Source of the DNA: Betaproteobacteria bacterium
GTDB taxonomy: Bacteria > Pseudomonadota > Gammaproteobacteria > Burkholderiales > Casimicrobiaceae
Direction: 5' to 3'
NCBI GenBank assembly: GCA_003153335.1
Contig: PLYG01000275.1
Coordinates: 1 to 12,914 of the forward strand
Length of the DNA stretch: 12,914 nt
Shown here: positions 5,922 through 11,827 of the stretch, one piece after another
Layout: each line of letters starts with the position of its first letter
Numbering within the stretch: the stretch's first letter is position 1
Made by a program: the position numbers and the translations under genes
Notes under the pieces: generated by a model
What the model saw: the letters and a program-made list of their open reading frames with translations, nothing else
Databases searched by the model: none
Told to the model about the DNA's origin: nothing

Positions 5922-7196
5922 GTGTCTAAGGAATGTCCTAGTTGCCATCGCGACTTCATACATCTGTGGTGCTGTAAAAGCTGTGGACGCAATTTCTGCG
6001 ACTGCTGTGGTGTAGGCATCATTTTCGATCTCATGTGCCCGGACTGTGTAGGTAAAGGAGTTTGGGAGGGGCGAGGTGAGTTGATCTCGGGCCCAAGTCC
6101 TGATGACGACGCCGAACCGAGTAATGAGTCCGCTGGCTCCGATGACGACTCCTCCGGATGGAGTGGGGGAAGTTCGGACATCGGTTCGAGCGCCCCGAGC
6201 CCGTCGTCTGGCGGCGGCGTTGGTGTCGCCGTGGTCGTGGTCGTTCTGGTGCTTGGGGTGCTGTGGTTTGCCAACCGCTCGCCGCCGTCGAACTTGGTCG
6301 TGCAGCAGGCTCCAGCTCCGGCGCCGCTCCCGTCGCTCGATGTGACTCCGGACGAGATCGCGCATCCTCGCGTCGTTCAGGTGAGCGGAGTATTCCCGGA
6401 ACAGAGCAATTCGGGGTCAGAGGATGCATACACCGATCCCTTCGCCTACTGCCGGATGAAGCGGGACGTGGGCGGCGGGGAGGGCGGTGTGGCAGACGAC
6501 AAATATGTCGGAACACAACCACCGCCAACGGTCGCAGAGGCAGTCCAGCAGAAGTGGGGCGGGGGTACCGGTGATGGCGCAACATGGCGATGCATGGAGG
6601 GCAGGGTGTACGCCTGCAATATGGGCGCCAGCGGAAGGGCGTGTCGAACGGCGGCAACATCAGACGATCAGTGGCGAGCGATCAAAGAGGATTGCCGGGC
6701 AACGCCCAAGCTGGAGTTTATCGCCAATGCGACAAACTACAGCGCCGCAGACTGGCGGTGCATCGAAGGTCGGCCGGTTGTGGTGCAGTCATTCCCGGTT
6801 GATCAGCGGGGCTACCTAGTCGGGAATTGGGTGGAAGTGAGGCCACCGAGCCCACGGCCAGTTCCGTCAATGGAGGCGGCAAGTACGCCGAAGGAGGAGG
6901 AGGAGGAGGGCAGCGCCGATCCACAGCCGCAGCCAGGATACGTGGCGCCGCCGGTGCCCAGTAACACGTACCCGCCGCCGCCACCCGGATACATATCGCA
7001 GCCTGCAGCGAGTGACGTATACCCCGCGCCACCACCCGGATACATATCGCAGCCTGCAGCGAGTGACGCATACCCCGCGCCACCTCCCGGATACATAACG
7101 CAGCCAGCGCCGTCGTCAGGATATGGGCCGCCGAGACTGGGGTTCGAACGTGGATACCGGCCGCCGCCGCCCGGATACGTGCCGCCGAGATACTAG
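5922..7196 (+). CDS. Membrane-anchored protein with FYVE-like zinc finger and Pro/Tyr-rich repeat tail
   Basis: GTG start with GGGAGG five bases upstream (5911-5916); 424 residues. Residues 5-42 hold eight cysteines as CxxC-9-CxxC-4-CxxC-9-CxxC, with CKSCGRNFCDCC in the middle. This spacing and the CGRxFC core recall eukaryotic FYVE cross-brace zinc fingers, but the basic HHCR lipid motif is replaced by LWCCKS. An acidic/Ser/Gly linker (58-98) leads to one membrane span (about 99-117), with no signal peptide before it, so the finger is probably cytoplasmic. Residues 171-306 form a domain with DPFAYC, TWRCMEGRVYAC and DWRCIEGRPVV. From memory this resembles an uncharacterised domain of exported proteobacterial proteins. 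The tail (331-424) is Pro/Gly/Tyr-rich with three 17-residue repeats. It lies between two palindrome clusters. Function unknown. Confidence 0.8.
   Translation: MSKECPSCHRDFIHLWCCKSCGRNFCDCCGVGIIFDLMCPDCVGKGVWEGRGELISGPSPDDDAEPSNESAGSDDDSSGWSGGSSDIGSSAPSPSSGGGVGVAVVVVVLVLGVLWFANRSPPSNLVVQQAPAPAPLPSLDVTPDEIAHPRVVQVSGVFPEQSNSGSEDAYTDPFAYCRMKRDVGGGEGGVADDKYVGTQPPPTVAEAVQQKWGGGTGDGATWRCMEGRVYACNMGASGRACRTAATSDDQWRAIKEDCRATPKLEFIANATNYSAADWRCIEGRPVVVQSFPVDQRGYLVGNWVEVRPPSPRPVPSMEAASTPKEEEEEGSADPQPQPGYVAPPVPSNTYPPPPPGYISQPAASDVYPAPPPGYISQPAASDAYPAPPPGYITQPAPSSGYGPPRLGFERGYRPPPPGYVPPRY
6978..7130 (+). repeat. Three 51-bp in-frame repeats
   Basis: Three tandem 51-bp units (6978-7028, 7029-7079, 7080-7130) encode a 17-residue motif of the form PPPGYISQPAASDxYPA. 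The first two units are almost identical in DNA, and the third has diverged. PPGY also recurs once more near the C-terminus. This low-complexity region probably expands and contracts by slippage. Confidence 0.85.
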
Positions 7197-7230
7197 GCCC
7201 GCGCGGATGGGGCAGCTCGTCGCACTCCGT

Positions 7231-7583
7231 GCTTTCACAGGTGAAAGTACGGTCTGGCGCGGGGTTCAGGCGAGTAGGTAGGCCGTCACGCACCTACTTT
7301 CACCGGTGAAAGTCATGGGTAGCAGATTTGCGTTTCCATCGGATTAAGCGCCGTGGCAGTCTACTTTCACCGGTGAAAGTTTCGGGCTGGTGGGAGCTTG
7401 GATCGCCGGCTTGGCCGTTCGCGACGGCAACTTTCACCGGTGAAAGTTCGAGTTTGCGGGAGTCGTTTTCCACCGGGCTGGGGGGCCGGGGCAACCAACT
7501 TTCACCGGTGAAAGTTGCAGGCCGGTGGCGGGTTGGATCACTGACTTGGGCCGTTGCGACGGCTAACTTTCACCGGTGAAAGT
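7231..7583. repeat. Right array of six regularly spaced 18-bp palindromes
   Basis: Copies of ACTTTCACCGGTGAAAGT lie at 7231-7248 (two mismatches), 7296-7313, 7363-7380, 7430-7447, 7498-7515 and 7566-7583 (all exact). Start-to-start distances are 65, 67, 67, 68 and 68 bp. The spacers are 47-50 bp, and those at 7381-7429 and 7516-7565 are clearly related, so the array grew partly by duplication. The last copy lies within the 3' end of the minus-strand membrane-protein gene. The regular phasing suggests an ordered nucleoprotein complex, most simply a ParB-bound centromere. Confidence 0.8.
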
Positions 7584-7894
7584 CTGGCGGAAACTCCGGC
7601 GGCCGGTGCCTTGGTGAGGTCAACCCGAGTGGTTTTCGAGTGGCCCTTTGGCCGTATCGGCGGCGCCCGTAACCAACCCACGAAGATGATGCCAGCAGCA
7701 ATGAAGAGGGGCCAACGGAGCAGTCGCCCGAACTCGAAGAGTCCGAGGATTTGGAAGGGGAGGGAGGCGCAGAGAAGGACGATGCAGCCGAGGATCAGTT
7801 GCCCGAGGCTGCGGGCGAGCAGGGAGCGGCTCAGGGAGAGCGGGACGGCGACGGCGATCAACACCAGTGCAAAGGTTGCCGCACCGCCGTGCAT
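7538..7894 (-). CDS. Small membrane protein with three predicted spans
   Basis: The 118-residue product has hydrophobic segments at about 7-22, 29-52 and 58-74, then a polar basic tail (about 75-118). The ATG at 7894 follows the stop of the DksA-like gene by only four bases, so translation is probably coupled. The tail crosses an 18-bp palindrome (7566-7583), which contributes the LSPVKV residues. The tail may therefore be a by-product of the palindrome array. No family was recognised. A role at the inner membrane is all that can be inferred. Confidence 0.6.
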   Translation of the reverse strand: MHGGAATFALVLIAVAVPLSLSRSLLARSLGQLILGCIVLLCASLPFQILGLFEFGRLLRWPLFIAAGIIFVGWLRAPPIRPKGHSKTTRVDLTKAPAAGVSARLSPVKVSRRNGPSQ

Positions 7895-7898
7895 GGTC

Positions 7899-8129
7899 TC
7901 AGGCCGCGCAGCGCTGCTGCTGTCTACGCTCGATCTCGGTCTGGCAGAGCGTGCATCGGACGCGGCCGAAGGCTAGGCGCTCGGGAACCATCTTGTCGCC
8001 GCAATCCACGCAATTCTCCCCGTCGAAGTCGGGGTGCTTCTGGGGCCGGAGGGCCTTGCTGTTCGCGGTCAGGCTGTTGTTGATGAAGGCGGTGATATTG
8101 GAATCGGCCACATCGGCATCATCGGGCAA
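7899..8129 (-). CDS. DksA/TraR-type C4 zinc-finger protein
   Basis: This is a 76-residue protein whose C-terminal half has the C4 zinc finger of the DksA/TraR family: C40-x2-C43, then C59-x2-C62, within ENCVDCGDKMVPERLAFG and RCTLCQTEIERR. Short family members on plasmids and phages, such as TraR of F, bind the secondary channel of RNA polymerase and change promoter choice. That role is inferred by family only. The TTG at 8129 was chosen because AAGGAG lies seven bases upstream; a TTG two codons earlier (8135) sits too close to that site. The downstream membrane-protein gene follows after four bases. It is separated from kfrA by 107 bp that may hold its own promoter. Confidence 0.8.
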   Translation of the reverse strand: MPDDADVADSNITAFINNSLTANSKALRPQKHPDFDGENCVDCGDKMVPERLAFGRVRCTLCQTEIERRQQQRCAA

Positions 8130-8176
8130 AATCAATCTCCTTGGAAACTATCGTTACAGCGGGGCAGGGCTGGCCC

Positions 8177-8186
8177 AACGGCCGTT
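8177..8186. promoter_or_regulatory. Palindrome upstream of the DksA-like gene
   Basis: AACGGCCGTT is a perfect 10-bp palindrome in the 107-bp gap between kfrA and the DksA-like gene. On the minus strand a possible -10 (TATAGT) lies about 20 bp further upstream (about 8211-8216), so the palindrome would sit just downstream of a promoter where a repressor could act. No good -35 was seen. Confidence 0.3.
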
Positions 8187-8236
8187 CGGTTGCGTGATAT
8201 GCCAAGAGACTATACCCCAAAGTCGCGGCACGAACA

Positions 8237-9328
8237 TCAGCCTGCGCCGGCCAGCCGCGCCCTGACGGCGGCGGCGGCGACCCCCAGCGCGACGAGCGCG
8301 TCGGGCGCGGGCTTGGCCTCCGGGCGACTCAGCGCCTCCGCCAGCTCCACGAGCGACCCTGCGATAGGGGCGAGCGCCTGCAGGGCGGCTTCCGCCGCCA
8401 TGGCCCGGTGCAGTACGGCTTCGTGGGAGGAGGAGAGGGTGGTGACCGTCGTGATCAGCTCGCCGAGTTTGGTTGCATTGGCGTCGGCTTGGCCTTCGGC
8501 GGTTGCAAGGCGGCGCTCCACGTCGGCGCGGGTGGCGCGCTCCTGCGTCAGCTCGGCCTCCAGCGTCGTGAGCCTATCCGTGGTCTCCTCACGCAGCCGG
8601 CGCAGGCGCTCGATCTCCGCCACGTCGCGGGCCCGGATAGCGGTGGCGTGCGCCAGTTCCCCTTCCAGCTTCTCCCGGATGCTCGTGGTTTCTGTCCGCG
8701 CCCGGTCGGTTTCCAGCAGCAGGTGCTTTTCCATCCCGGCGAAGCGTTCGACGGCGTGTGCCATCTGCTGGCGCAGGTCGGTGTTGGTGATTTCGTACTG
8801 GCGCGCCGTCTCGGCCGCAGCCGCTTGCTGGGCCTCGTTTTGCGCCAGCAGGCTCAACCGCTCGCGATTACCAGCTTCGAGGTTCTGGCGCAGGGCGGCC
8901 ATGCCGGTTTCCAGCCCGGCCAGACGCTCCAGCGCCTGCGCCCGTTCCCGCTGCGCCTGTGCGGTTTCGGTCTTGGCGGCCTCGACCTCGGCCCCTGCCT
9001 CGGTGACCTTTTCTTCCATGGCCGCCCGCTCGCCGTCAAAACTTGCCGCTGCTTCCAGGCGCATCACCCGGCGGAACGCTTCCATTCCCTCCAGTTCGCG
9101 CGCCGTCCATGTTGGCAGCAGCGATTTGCCGGCCAGCAGCGGCATGTTCTGGCCTGCCCACAGCTTGAGGTATTTGGCCACAGTCTCGTTGGAGCCACTG
9201 CCAATCTGCTGGCGGACCGAGGTGACGTTGATCAGGGCGCCGCGCTGCGCGACGGCGACGGCCGCCGCCGCCACCGTCTCGGCGTTGACCATGCGTTTCG
9301 ACTCAGGCGCGGTGCTGGCGGAGGTCAT
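8237..9328 (-). CDS. kfrA: KfrA-like DNA-binding coiled-coil protein
   Basis: The protein has 363 residues from the ATG at 9328, which has GGAG nine bases upstream; an in-frame ATG at 9343 lacks a visible ribosome site. Residues about 14-60 match the KfrA N-terminal DNA-binding domain in pattern (VNAETVAAAAVAVAQRGA, VTSVRQQIGSGSNETVAKYLKLW). From about residue 80 to 320 the sequence is a long Ala/Glu/Arg/Leu-rich alpha-helical coiled coil with heptad character and almost no proline or glycine. An Ala/Pro-rich C-terminal segment follows. KfrA proteins of IncP-1 and related plasmids repress their own gene and support stable inheritance as polymers linked to the partition system. The same is inferred here. 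Its start overlaps the end of the upstream membrane-protein gene by 26 bp, which suggests an operon. Confidence 0.87.
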   Translation of the reverse strand: MTSASTAPESKRMVNAETVAAAAVAVAQRGALINVTSVRQQIGSGSNETVAKYLKLWAGQNMPLLAGKSLLPTWTARELEGMEAFRRVMRLEAAASFDGERAAMEEKVTEAGAEVEAAKTETAQAQRERAQALERLAGLETGMAALRQNLEAGNRERLSLLAQNEAQQAAAAETARQYEITNTDLRQQMAHAVERFAGMEKHLLLETDRARTETTSIREKLEGELAHATAIRARDVAEIERLRRLREETTDRLTTLEAELTQERATRADVERRLATAEGQADANATKLGELITTVTTLSSSHEAVLHRAMAAEAALQALAPIAGSLVELAEALSRPEAKPAPDALVALGVAAAAVRARLAGAG

Positions 9329-9683
9329 TTTTGTAAGCTCCATAGGTCATGATGCCGAGGATCGGGAAGCCCCAGCCGAGCACCCAGCGGTAGTCCTTCA
9401 TGGCGGCGATCAAGGCGAGGGCGGCGATGGCGCCAAATAGTGCCGGCCACGCGAAATGCCCGATTTCGTAGACGTGGTACTTGCGACCTCCGAAAAACCA
9501 GCTATCGGCGTCCCGGATCGAGAACCGCACCACGCTGTAGAACCACGCCAGAGCGAGCGCCGTCGCCCCGAGGGAGTAAATCCCGCCCATGAAAGGGATG
9601 CCGGCCAGCTTCAGGCCCTGCCAGTAGAGCGTGGCCAACACAGCGCCAAGGAATCCCGCCTCGATGCACTGATGGGCCTTCAT
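9303..9683 (-). CDS. Four-span membrane protein upstream of kfrA
   Basis: The 126-residue protein begins MKAHQCIEAGFLGAVL at 9683. Hydrophobic segments lie at about 8-27, 31-50, 77-95 and 97-113, separated by a short polar loop containing RDADSWFFGGRKYHVYEIGH (54-73). The start overlaps the stop of the preceding gene as ATGA, and its own end overlaps the kfrA start by 26 bp, so three genes are translationally linked. No family was recognised. Being co-translated with KfrA suggests a possible membrane partner for it, but this is context only. Confidence 0.75.
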   Translation of the reverse strand: MKAHQCIEAGFLGAVLATLYWQGLKLAGIPFMGGIYSLGATALALAWFYSVVRFSIRDADSWFFGGRKYHVYEIGHFAWPALFGAIAALALIAAMKDYRWVLGWGFPILGIMTYGAYKNDLRQHRA

Positions 9684-9970
9684 TGCAGCACCCGCGAGTG
9701 CGGCGAGTAGAGCATGGCGCCGGTGTGCAGGCCGTCGGCATGGCCGGCGGCAAGGGCGACCGAGACCGCCTTCGACGTGGCCGTCAGATCGGTCGATACC
9801 GGGAGTAGCTCCACCAGCCGAGCCGCGCGGCCGACGCCGGCGGTGACGGCAAGGGCGTTGTTGGGGCCGTCGGTGAGGCTGTGGCCGAAAACCCGAGCGA
9901 CGATCGCCTTGTCGAGGGCCAGATCGCTGGGATCGGGGCAAAAGTGGTGTTCCGTGACTGGGTTGGGCAT
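9680..9970 (-). CDS. Hypothetical small protein, first gene of the kfrA group
   Basis: The frame encodes 96 residues starting MPNPVTEHHFCPDPSDLALD and ending SPHSRVLQ. It is Ala/Leu/Val-rich with moderate hydrophobicity but no clear membrane span. Its stop overlaps the ATG of the membrane-protein gene in an ATGA, the main reason to accept it as real. No strong ribosome binding site precedes the ATG at 9970. No family was recognised. Confidence 0.6.
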   Translation of the reverse strand: MPNPVTEHHFCPDPSDLALDKAIVARVFGHSLTDGPNNALAVTAGVGRAARLVELLPVSTDLTATSKAVSVALAAGHADGLHTGAMLYSPHSRVLQ

Positions 9971-9999
9971 GGTCTGGGTGTCTGGAGGGTGAGGGGAGG

Positions 10000-10018
10000 G
10001 CTAAAACCGCTTTAGCGG
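10000..10018. promoter_or_regulatory. Nested inverted repeats upstream of the kfrA gene group
   Basis: GCTAAA (10000-10005) and TTTAGC (10011-10016) are inverted around ACCGC, and overlap CCGCT-TT-AGCGG (10007-10018). The element ends 30 bp upstream of the ATG at 9970, where an operator would be expected. On the minus strand a CCGC/GCGG hairpin with TTTT after it could also be a weak terminator for the gene at 10102-10377. The two readings cannot be separated by eye. Confidence 0.35.
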
Positions 10019-10027
10019 GCCGTGGCG

Positions 10028-10080
10028 CGATTTTTCGGGGTAGGGCGGTGCCTTGGGGCCTCGGGAGGGCCCAAAAATCG
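10028..10080. repeat. 8-bp inverted repeat with GC-rich interior
   Basis: CGATTTTT (10028-10035) and AAAAATCG (10073-10080) are exact reverse complements 37 bp apart. The interior is very G-rich on the plus strand and includes a small CCTC-GG-GAGG hairpin. It lies in the 131-bp gap between two minus-strand genes. It may be a termination or processing structure, with no T-run in the expected place. Confidence 0.25.
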
Positions 10081-10101
10081 ATCCTGCGCAGTTTTGGAAG
10101 G

Positions 10102-10377
10102 TCATTCCGGCGCCCGAAATTGGACCTTGACCGGTCCCCGGCAGGGTTTGGGGTTCCTGGACCGGGGGTAGTCGACGCCGCACCGGCTGCAAACCGTCCA
10201 ATCCCGATTCAAACCAACTGATCTGGCAGGGACGAAGGGGTGCCCGTTCAGCACAAACGTCCGTATGGACGGATCGTCCTTGCCGTCCGCCGGCCGCGCG
10301 CCAGCCACCGCCGAAATCGGCGTTTCTCCTATGACAGCAGAGTGATGAGTGCGCGGTGGGTGCTTCTGGCTAGGCAT
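10102..10377 (-). CDS. Small hypothetical protein with a cysteine motif
   Basis: The 91-residue frame starts at the ATG at 10377. Residues 60-80 read WTVCSRCGVDYPRSRNPKPC, a CxxC followed by a third cysteine and many basic residues, which could bind metal. The first 35 residues are low in structure. No ribosome binding site is clear and no family was recognised. It points the same way as the kfrA group but is 131 bp away from it. A chance frame in GC-rich DNA remains possible. Confidence 0.4.
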   Translation of the reverse strand: MPSQKHPPRTHHSAVIGETPISAVAGARPADGKDDPSIRTFVLNGHPFVPARSVGLNRDWTVCSRCGVDYPRSRNPKPCRGPVKVQFRAPE

Positions 10378-10691
10378 GGGTTTTGGCCGAAAAATGATCG
10401 ATAAATCGTACTTTACGGGTGCCTACTTTACACCGTGTTTTGGACGTATGCTAGGACATACAACTGATAACTCCACTTATTGGGCCTAAGTCGGATGAGG
10501 ATGGTACAAAAGCTGAAAATCGGGTCAAAAAGCCCGCCAGACCGAAAGTGTTTCACGGGCGGTGGATGGGTAAACCAAAGATAAGCCTCTGGTTTATAAC
10601 GGGATAGAAGCCTTAAAAATCGACCGAAAAAAGGCCGTGAAACATATTTTCGACCCCCATAGGGGTTGCTAACGCAAAGAAGGTTGTATAA
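10378..10691. other. Gene-free interval with several small repeats
   Basis: No coding frame is convincing here, and base composition is more AT-rich than around it. The interval holds a direct repeat TACTTTAC (10409-10416 and 10424-10431, period 15 bp). It also holds two inverted repeats: TAAACCA/TGGTTTA (10571-10577, 10590-10596) and the longer-range pair TGTTTCACGG/CCGTGAAACA (10549-10558, 10635-10644). A TTGC-TAAC-GCAA element lies at 10666-10677. It separates the minus-strand backbone from the plus-strand toxin-antitoxin block and probably carries promoters in both directions. Confidence 0.5.
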
Positions 10692-10710
10692 AGTTGCGCC
10701 TATTGCAACT
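10665..10710 (+). promoter_or_regulatory. Promoter and operator of the RHH/ParE module
   Basis: GTTGCT (10665-10670) and TATAAA (10687-10692), 16 bp apart, form a plausible promoter. The -10 is directly followed by AGTTGC-N7-GCAACT (10692-10710), a perfect 6-bp inverted repeat in the usual place for binding of a ribbon-helix-helix antitoxin. A related TTGC-N4-GCAA (10666-10677) overlaps the -35. Confidence 0.5.
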
Positions 10711-10733
10711 CAATGGCTGGGGCCGGGGTCCAG

Positions 10734-10994
10734 ATGGCGACAACGCTTGGAATCAAGGTGGACGCACCGCTGCAGGAGCGCCTCAGGCGGATGGCGGAGC
10801 TGCAGGACCATTCGGTCCACTGGGTGATCAAACGGGCCATCGAGCAATATCTGGAGCGGGAGGAGGCGATTGCTCGGGATCGCGAGGAGGATCACGCGCG
10901 CTGGGAGCAGTACGCCCTGACCGGCGATGCCCTGCCCAACGCGGCCGTCCTCGACTGGCTCGATGGGCAGGCGGCCGGGAGTGACCCGCCATGA
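10734..10994 (+). CDS. Ribbon-helix-helix (CopG-like) antitoxin
   Basis: The 86-residue protein has an N-terminal ribbon-helix-helix DNA-binding domain: MATTLGIKVDAPLQERLRRM, then HWVIKRAIEQYLEREE (to about residue 45). An acidic tail with WEQYALTGDALPNAAVLDWL follows, as in antitoxins that wrap their toxin. The start at 10734 was chosen because the family begins with the beta-strand residues ATTLGIKVD. An upstream ATG at 10713 would add seven residues, and neither has a strong ribosome site. The stop overlaps the toxin start (ATGA at 10991-10994). It probably binds the inverted repeat at 10692-10710 and represses the pair. Confidence 0.85.
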   Translation: MATTLGIKVDAPLQERLRRMAELQDHSVHWVIKRAIEQYLEREEAIARDREEDHARWEQYALTGDALPNAAVLDWLDGQAAGSDPP

Positions 10995-11428
10995 CCACGG
11001 TCCTGTGGCTCCCGGCGGCGCGCGCCGACGTGGCGGCGCTGTACACGGCGCTGGCTGCTCGGAGTCCCGAGGCCGCCGGCAGGGCGGCCACCGCCATTGG
11101 TTCCGTGGCCCGGCAGCTCGAAGCGGGCGGCGAACCGGGGTTCGCCATGGAGGACGGGGAGCGCCGGCAGGCGTATCTCCGCTTCGTCGCCGGCACCTAT
11201 GTGGTCCGCTACCGCCGCGACAGCGAAGGGCGAGTCGTGATCCTGCGCGTGTGGCATTCGAGCGAGCGGCGCGAGACGCGGCGTCCGCCGAGTCCGGTTA
11301 AACGGGGAAGCGCGGCGTCGGCGGATGCGGCAAACATCGCCAGACTTTCGCGCGCCTTGTCCCCGGCGCATGAGCGGCTCAATGCCGAAATGGATACCGC
11401 GACGGGGGACGGCCTCGCGGACCGATGA
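10991..11428 (+). CDS. ParE/RelE-superfamily toxin with C-terminal extension
   Basis: The first ~97 residues fit a ParE-like toxin: VLWLPAARADVAALYTALA, a helical hairpin, FAMEDGERRQAYLRFVAGTYVVRYR, and the closing strand VVILRVWHSSERRE. ParE proteins poison DNA gyrase, whereas RelE proteins cut mRNA on ribosomes; which applies here cannot be seen. The usual family length is about 90-105 residues, but this frame runs to 145. The extra ~48 residues (RRPPSPVKRGSAASADAAN onwards) look linker-like then helical. The start overlaps the antitoxin stop by four bases, the normal arrangement for such operons. Confidence 0.82.
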   Translation: MTTVLWLPAARADVAALYTALAARSPEAAGRAATAIGSVARQLEAGGEPGFAMEDGERRQAYLRFVAGTYVVRYRRDSEGRVVILRVWHSSERRETRRPPSPVKRGSAASADAANIARLSRALSPAHERLNAEMDTATGDGLADR

Positions 11429-11469
11429 GCGCGGTGGAGAAATGCGGACGGTAACCGGTCAGCGGGGGA

Positions 11470-11498
11470 TTGACGTGTAGGTATTATATATATACATT
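11470..11498 (+). promoter_or_regulatory. Promoter of the second toxin-antitoxin pair
   Basis: TTGACG (11470-11475) is followed after 17 bp by TACATT (11493-11498), inside an alternating TA tract (11483-11501) that stands out in this GC-rich DNA. The gene starts 30 bp downstream. The TA tract could also host a repressor. Confidence 0.6.
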
Positions 11499-11527
11499 AT
11501 AACCTTTCGTGCTCAAAGGTCGTAACG

Positions 11528-11827
11528 ATGCCTACGGTAAAGCGAAGCGAAGAGCGAATGGTTTTCTACTTCAAGACCCAGGATACTCCGACCTCGGTCA
11601 AGCGGAAGACTCTCAAGAATGCGGCAAACTTGCTGGGAATGGACGAAACCAGTTTTCTCCATTTGGCCGCAGCACGACTGGTTGCAAATGTCCGTAGCGG
11701 TACCGGGCGGCCGGGCGACACCGGCGATGATGGACGAATTTCGGAAGTTCAAATTGCGGCCATCCGGGCCATGGAACCGCAGGATTTCACGCCAACCCGA
11801 TCTTTCCTTGACTTGCTCAGCAAGTGA
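11528..11827 (+). CDS. Putative antitoxin of a PemK/MazF-like module
   Basis: The 99-residue protein starts at the ATG at 11528 with AAAGG eight bases upstream. The N-terminal part is basic (MPTVKRSEERMVFYFK). The middle, VKRKTLKNAANLLGMDETSFLHLAAARLVANV, resembles the second half of a ribbon-helix-helix or DUF1778-like antitoxin. The C-terminus (from about residue 58) is polar and ends in ISEVQIAAIRAMEPQDFTPTRSFLDLLSK, which may be the toxin-binding part. The stop overlaps the next start as GTGA. Antitoxin identity rests mostly on this operon position and size. Confidence 0.6.
   Translation: MPTVKRSEERMVFYFKTQDTPTSVKRKTLKNAANLLGMDETSFLHLAAARLVANVRSGTGRPGDTGDDGRISEVQIAAIRAMEPQDFTPTRSFLDLLSK

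Noticed and set aside
5826..6660. Minus-strand frames opposite the zinc-finger gene
   Set aside because: They are low-complexity Arg/Pro/Ser frames, whereas the plus strand has a good ribosome site, ordered cysteines and a membrane span.
7231..7583. Regular repeat-spacer pattern resembling a CRISPR array
   Set aside because: The repeats are only 18 bp and perfectly palindromic, spacers are about 50 bp with two of them related to each other, copies occur singly elsewhere including inside parB, and no cas gene is present.
8034..9440. Long plus-strand frames antisense to kfrA (468 and 314 codons)
   Set aside because: They are Ser/Arg/Ala- or Gly/Leu-rich mirror frames of a GC-rich coiled-coil gene, with no domain, and the minus strand gives a recognisable KfrA.
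10000..10018. IncP-1 KorB operator
   Set aside because: The half-sites TTTAGC and GCTAAA are in the reverse order and spacing compared with TTTAGCSGCTAAA, and the local ParB differs from KorB.
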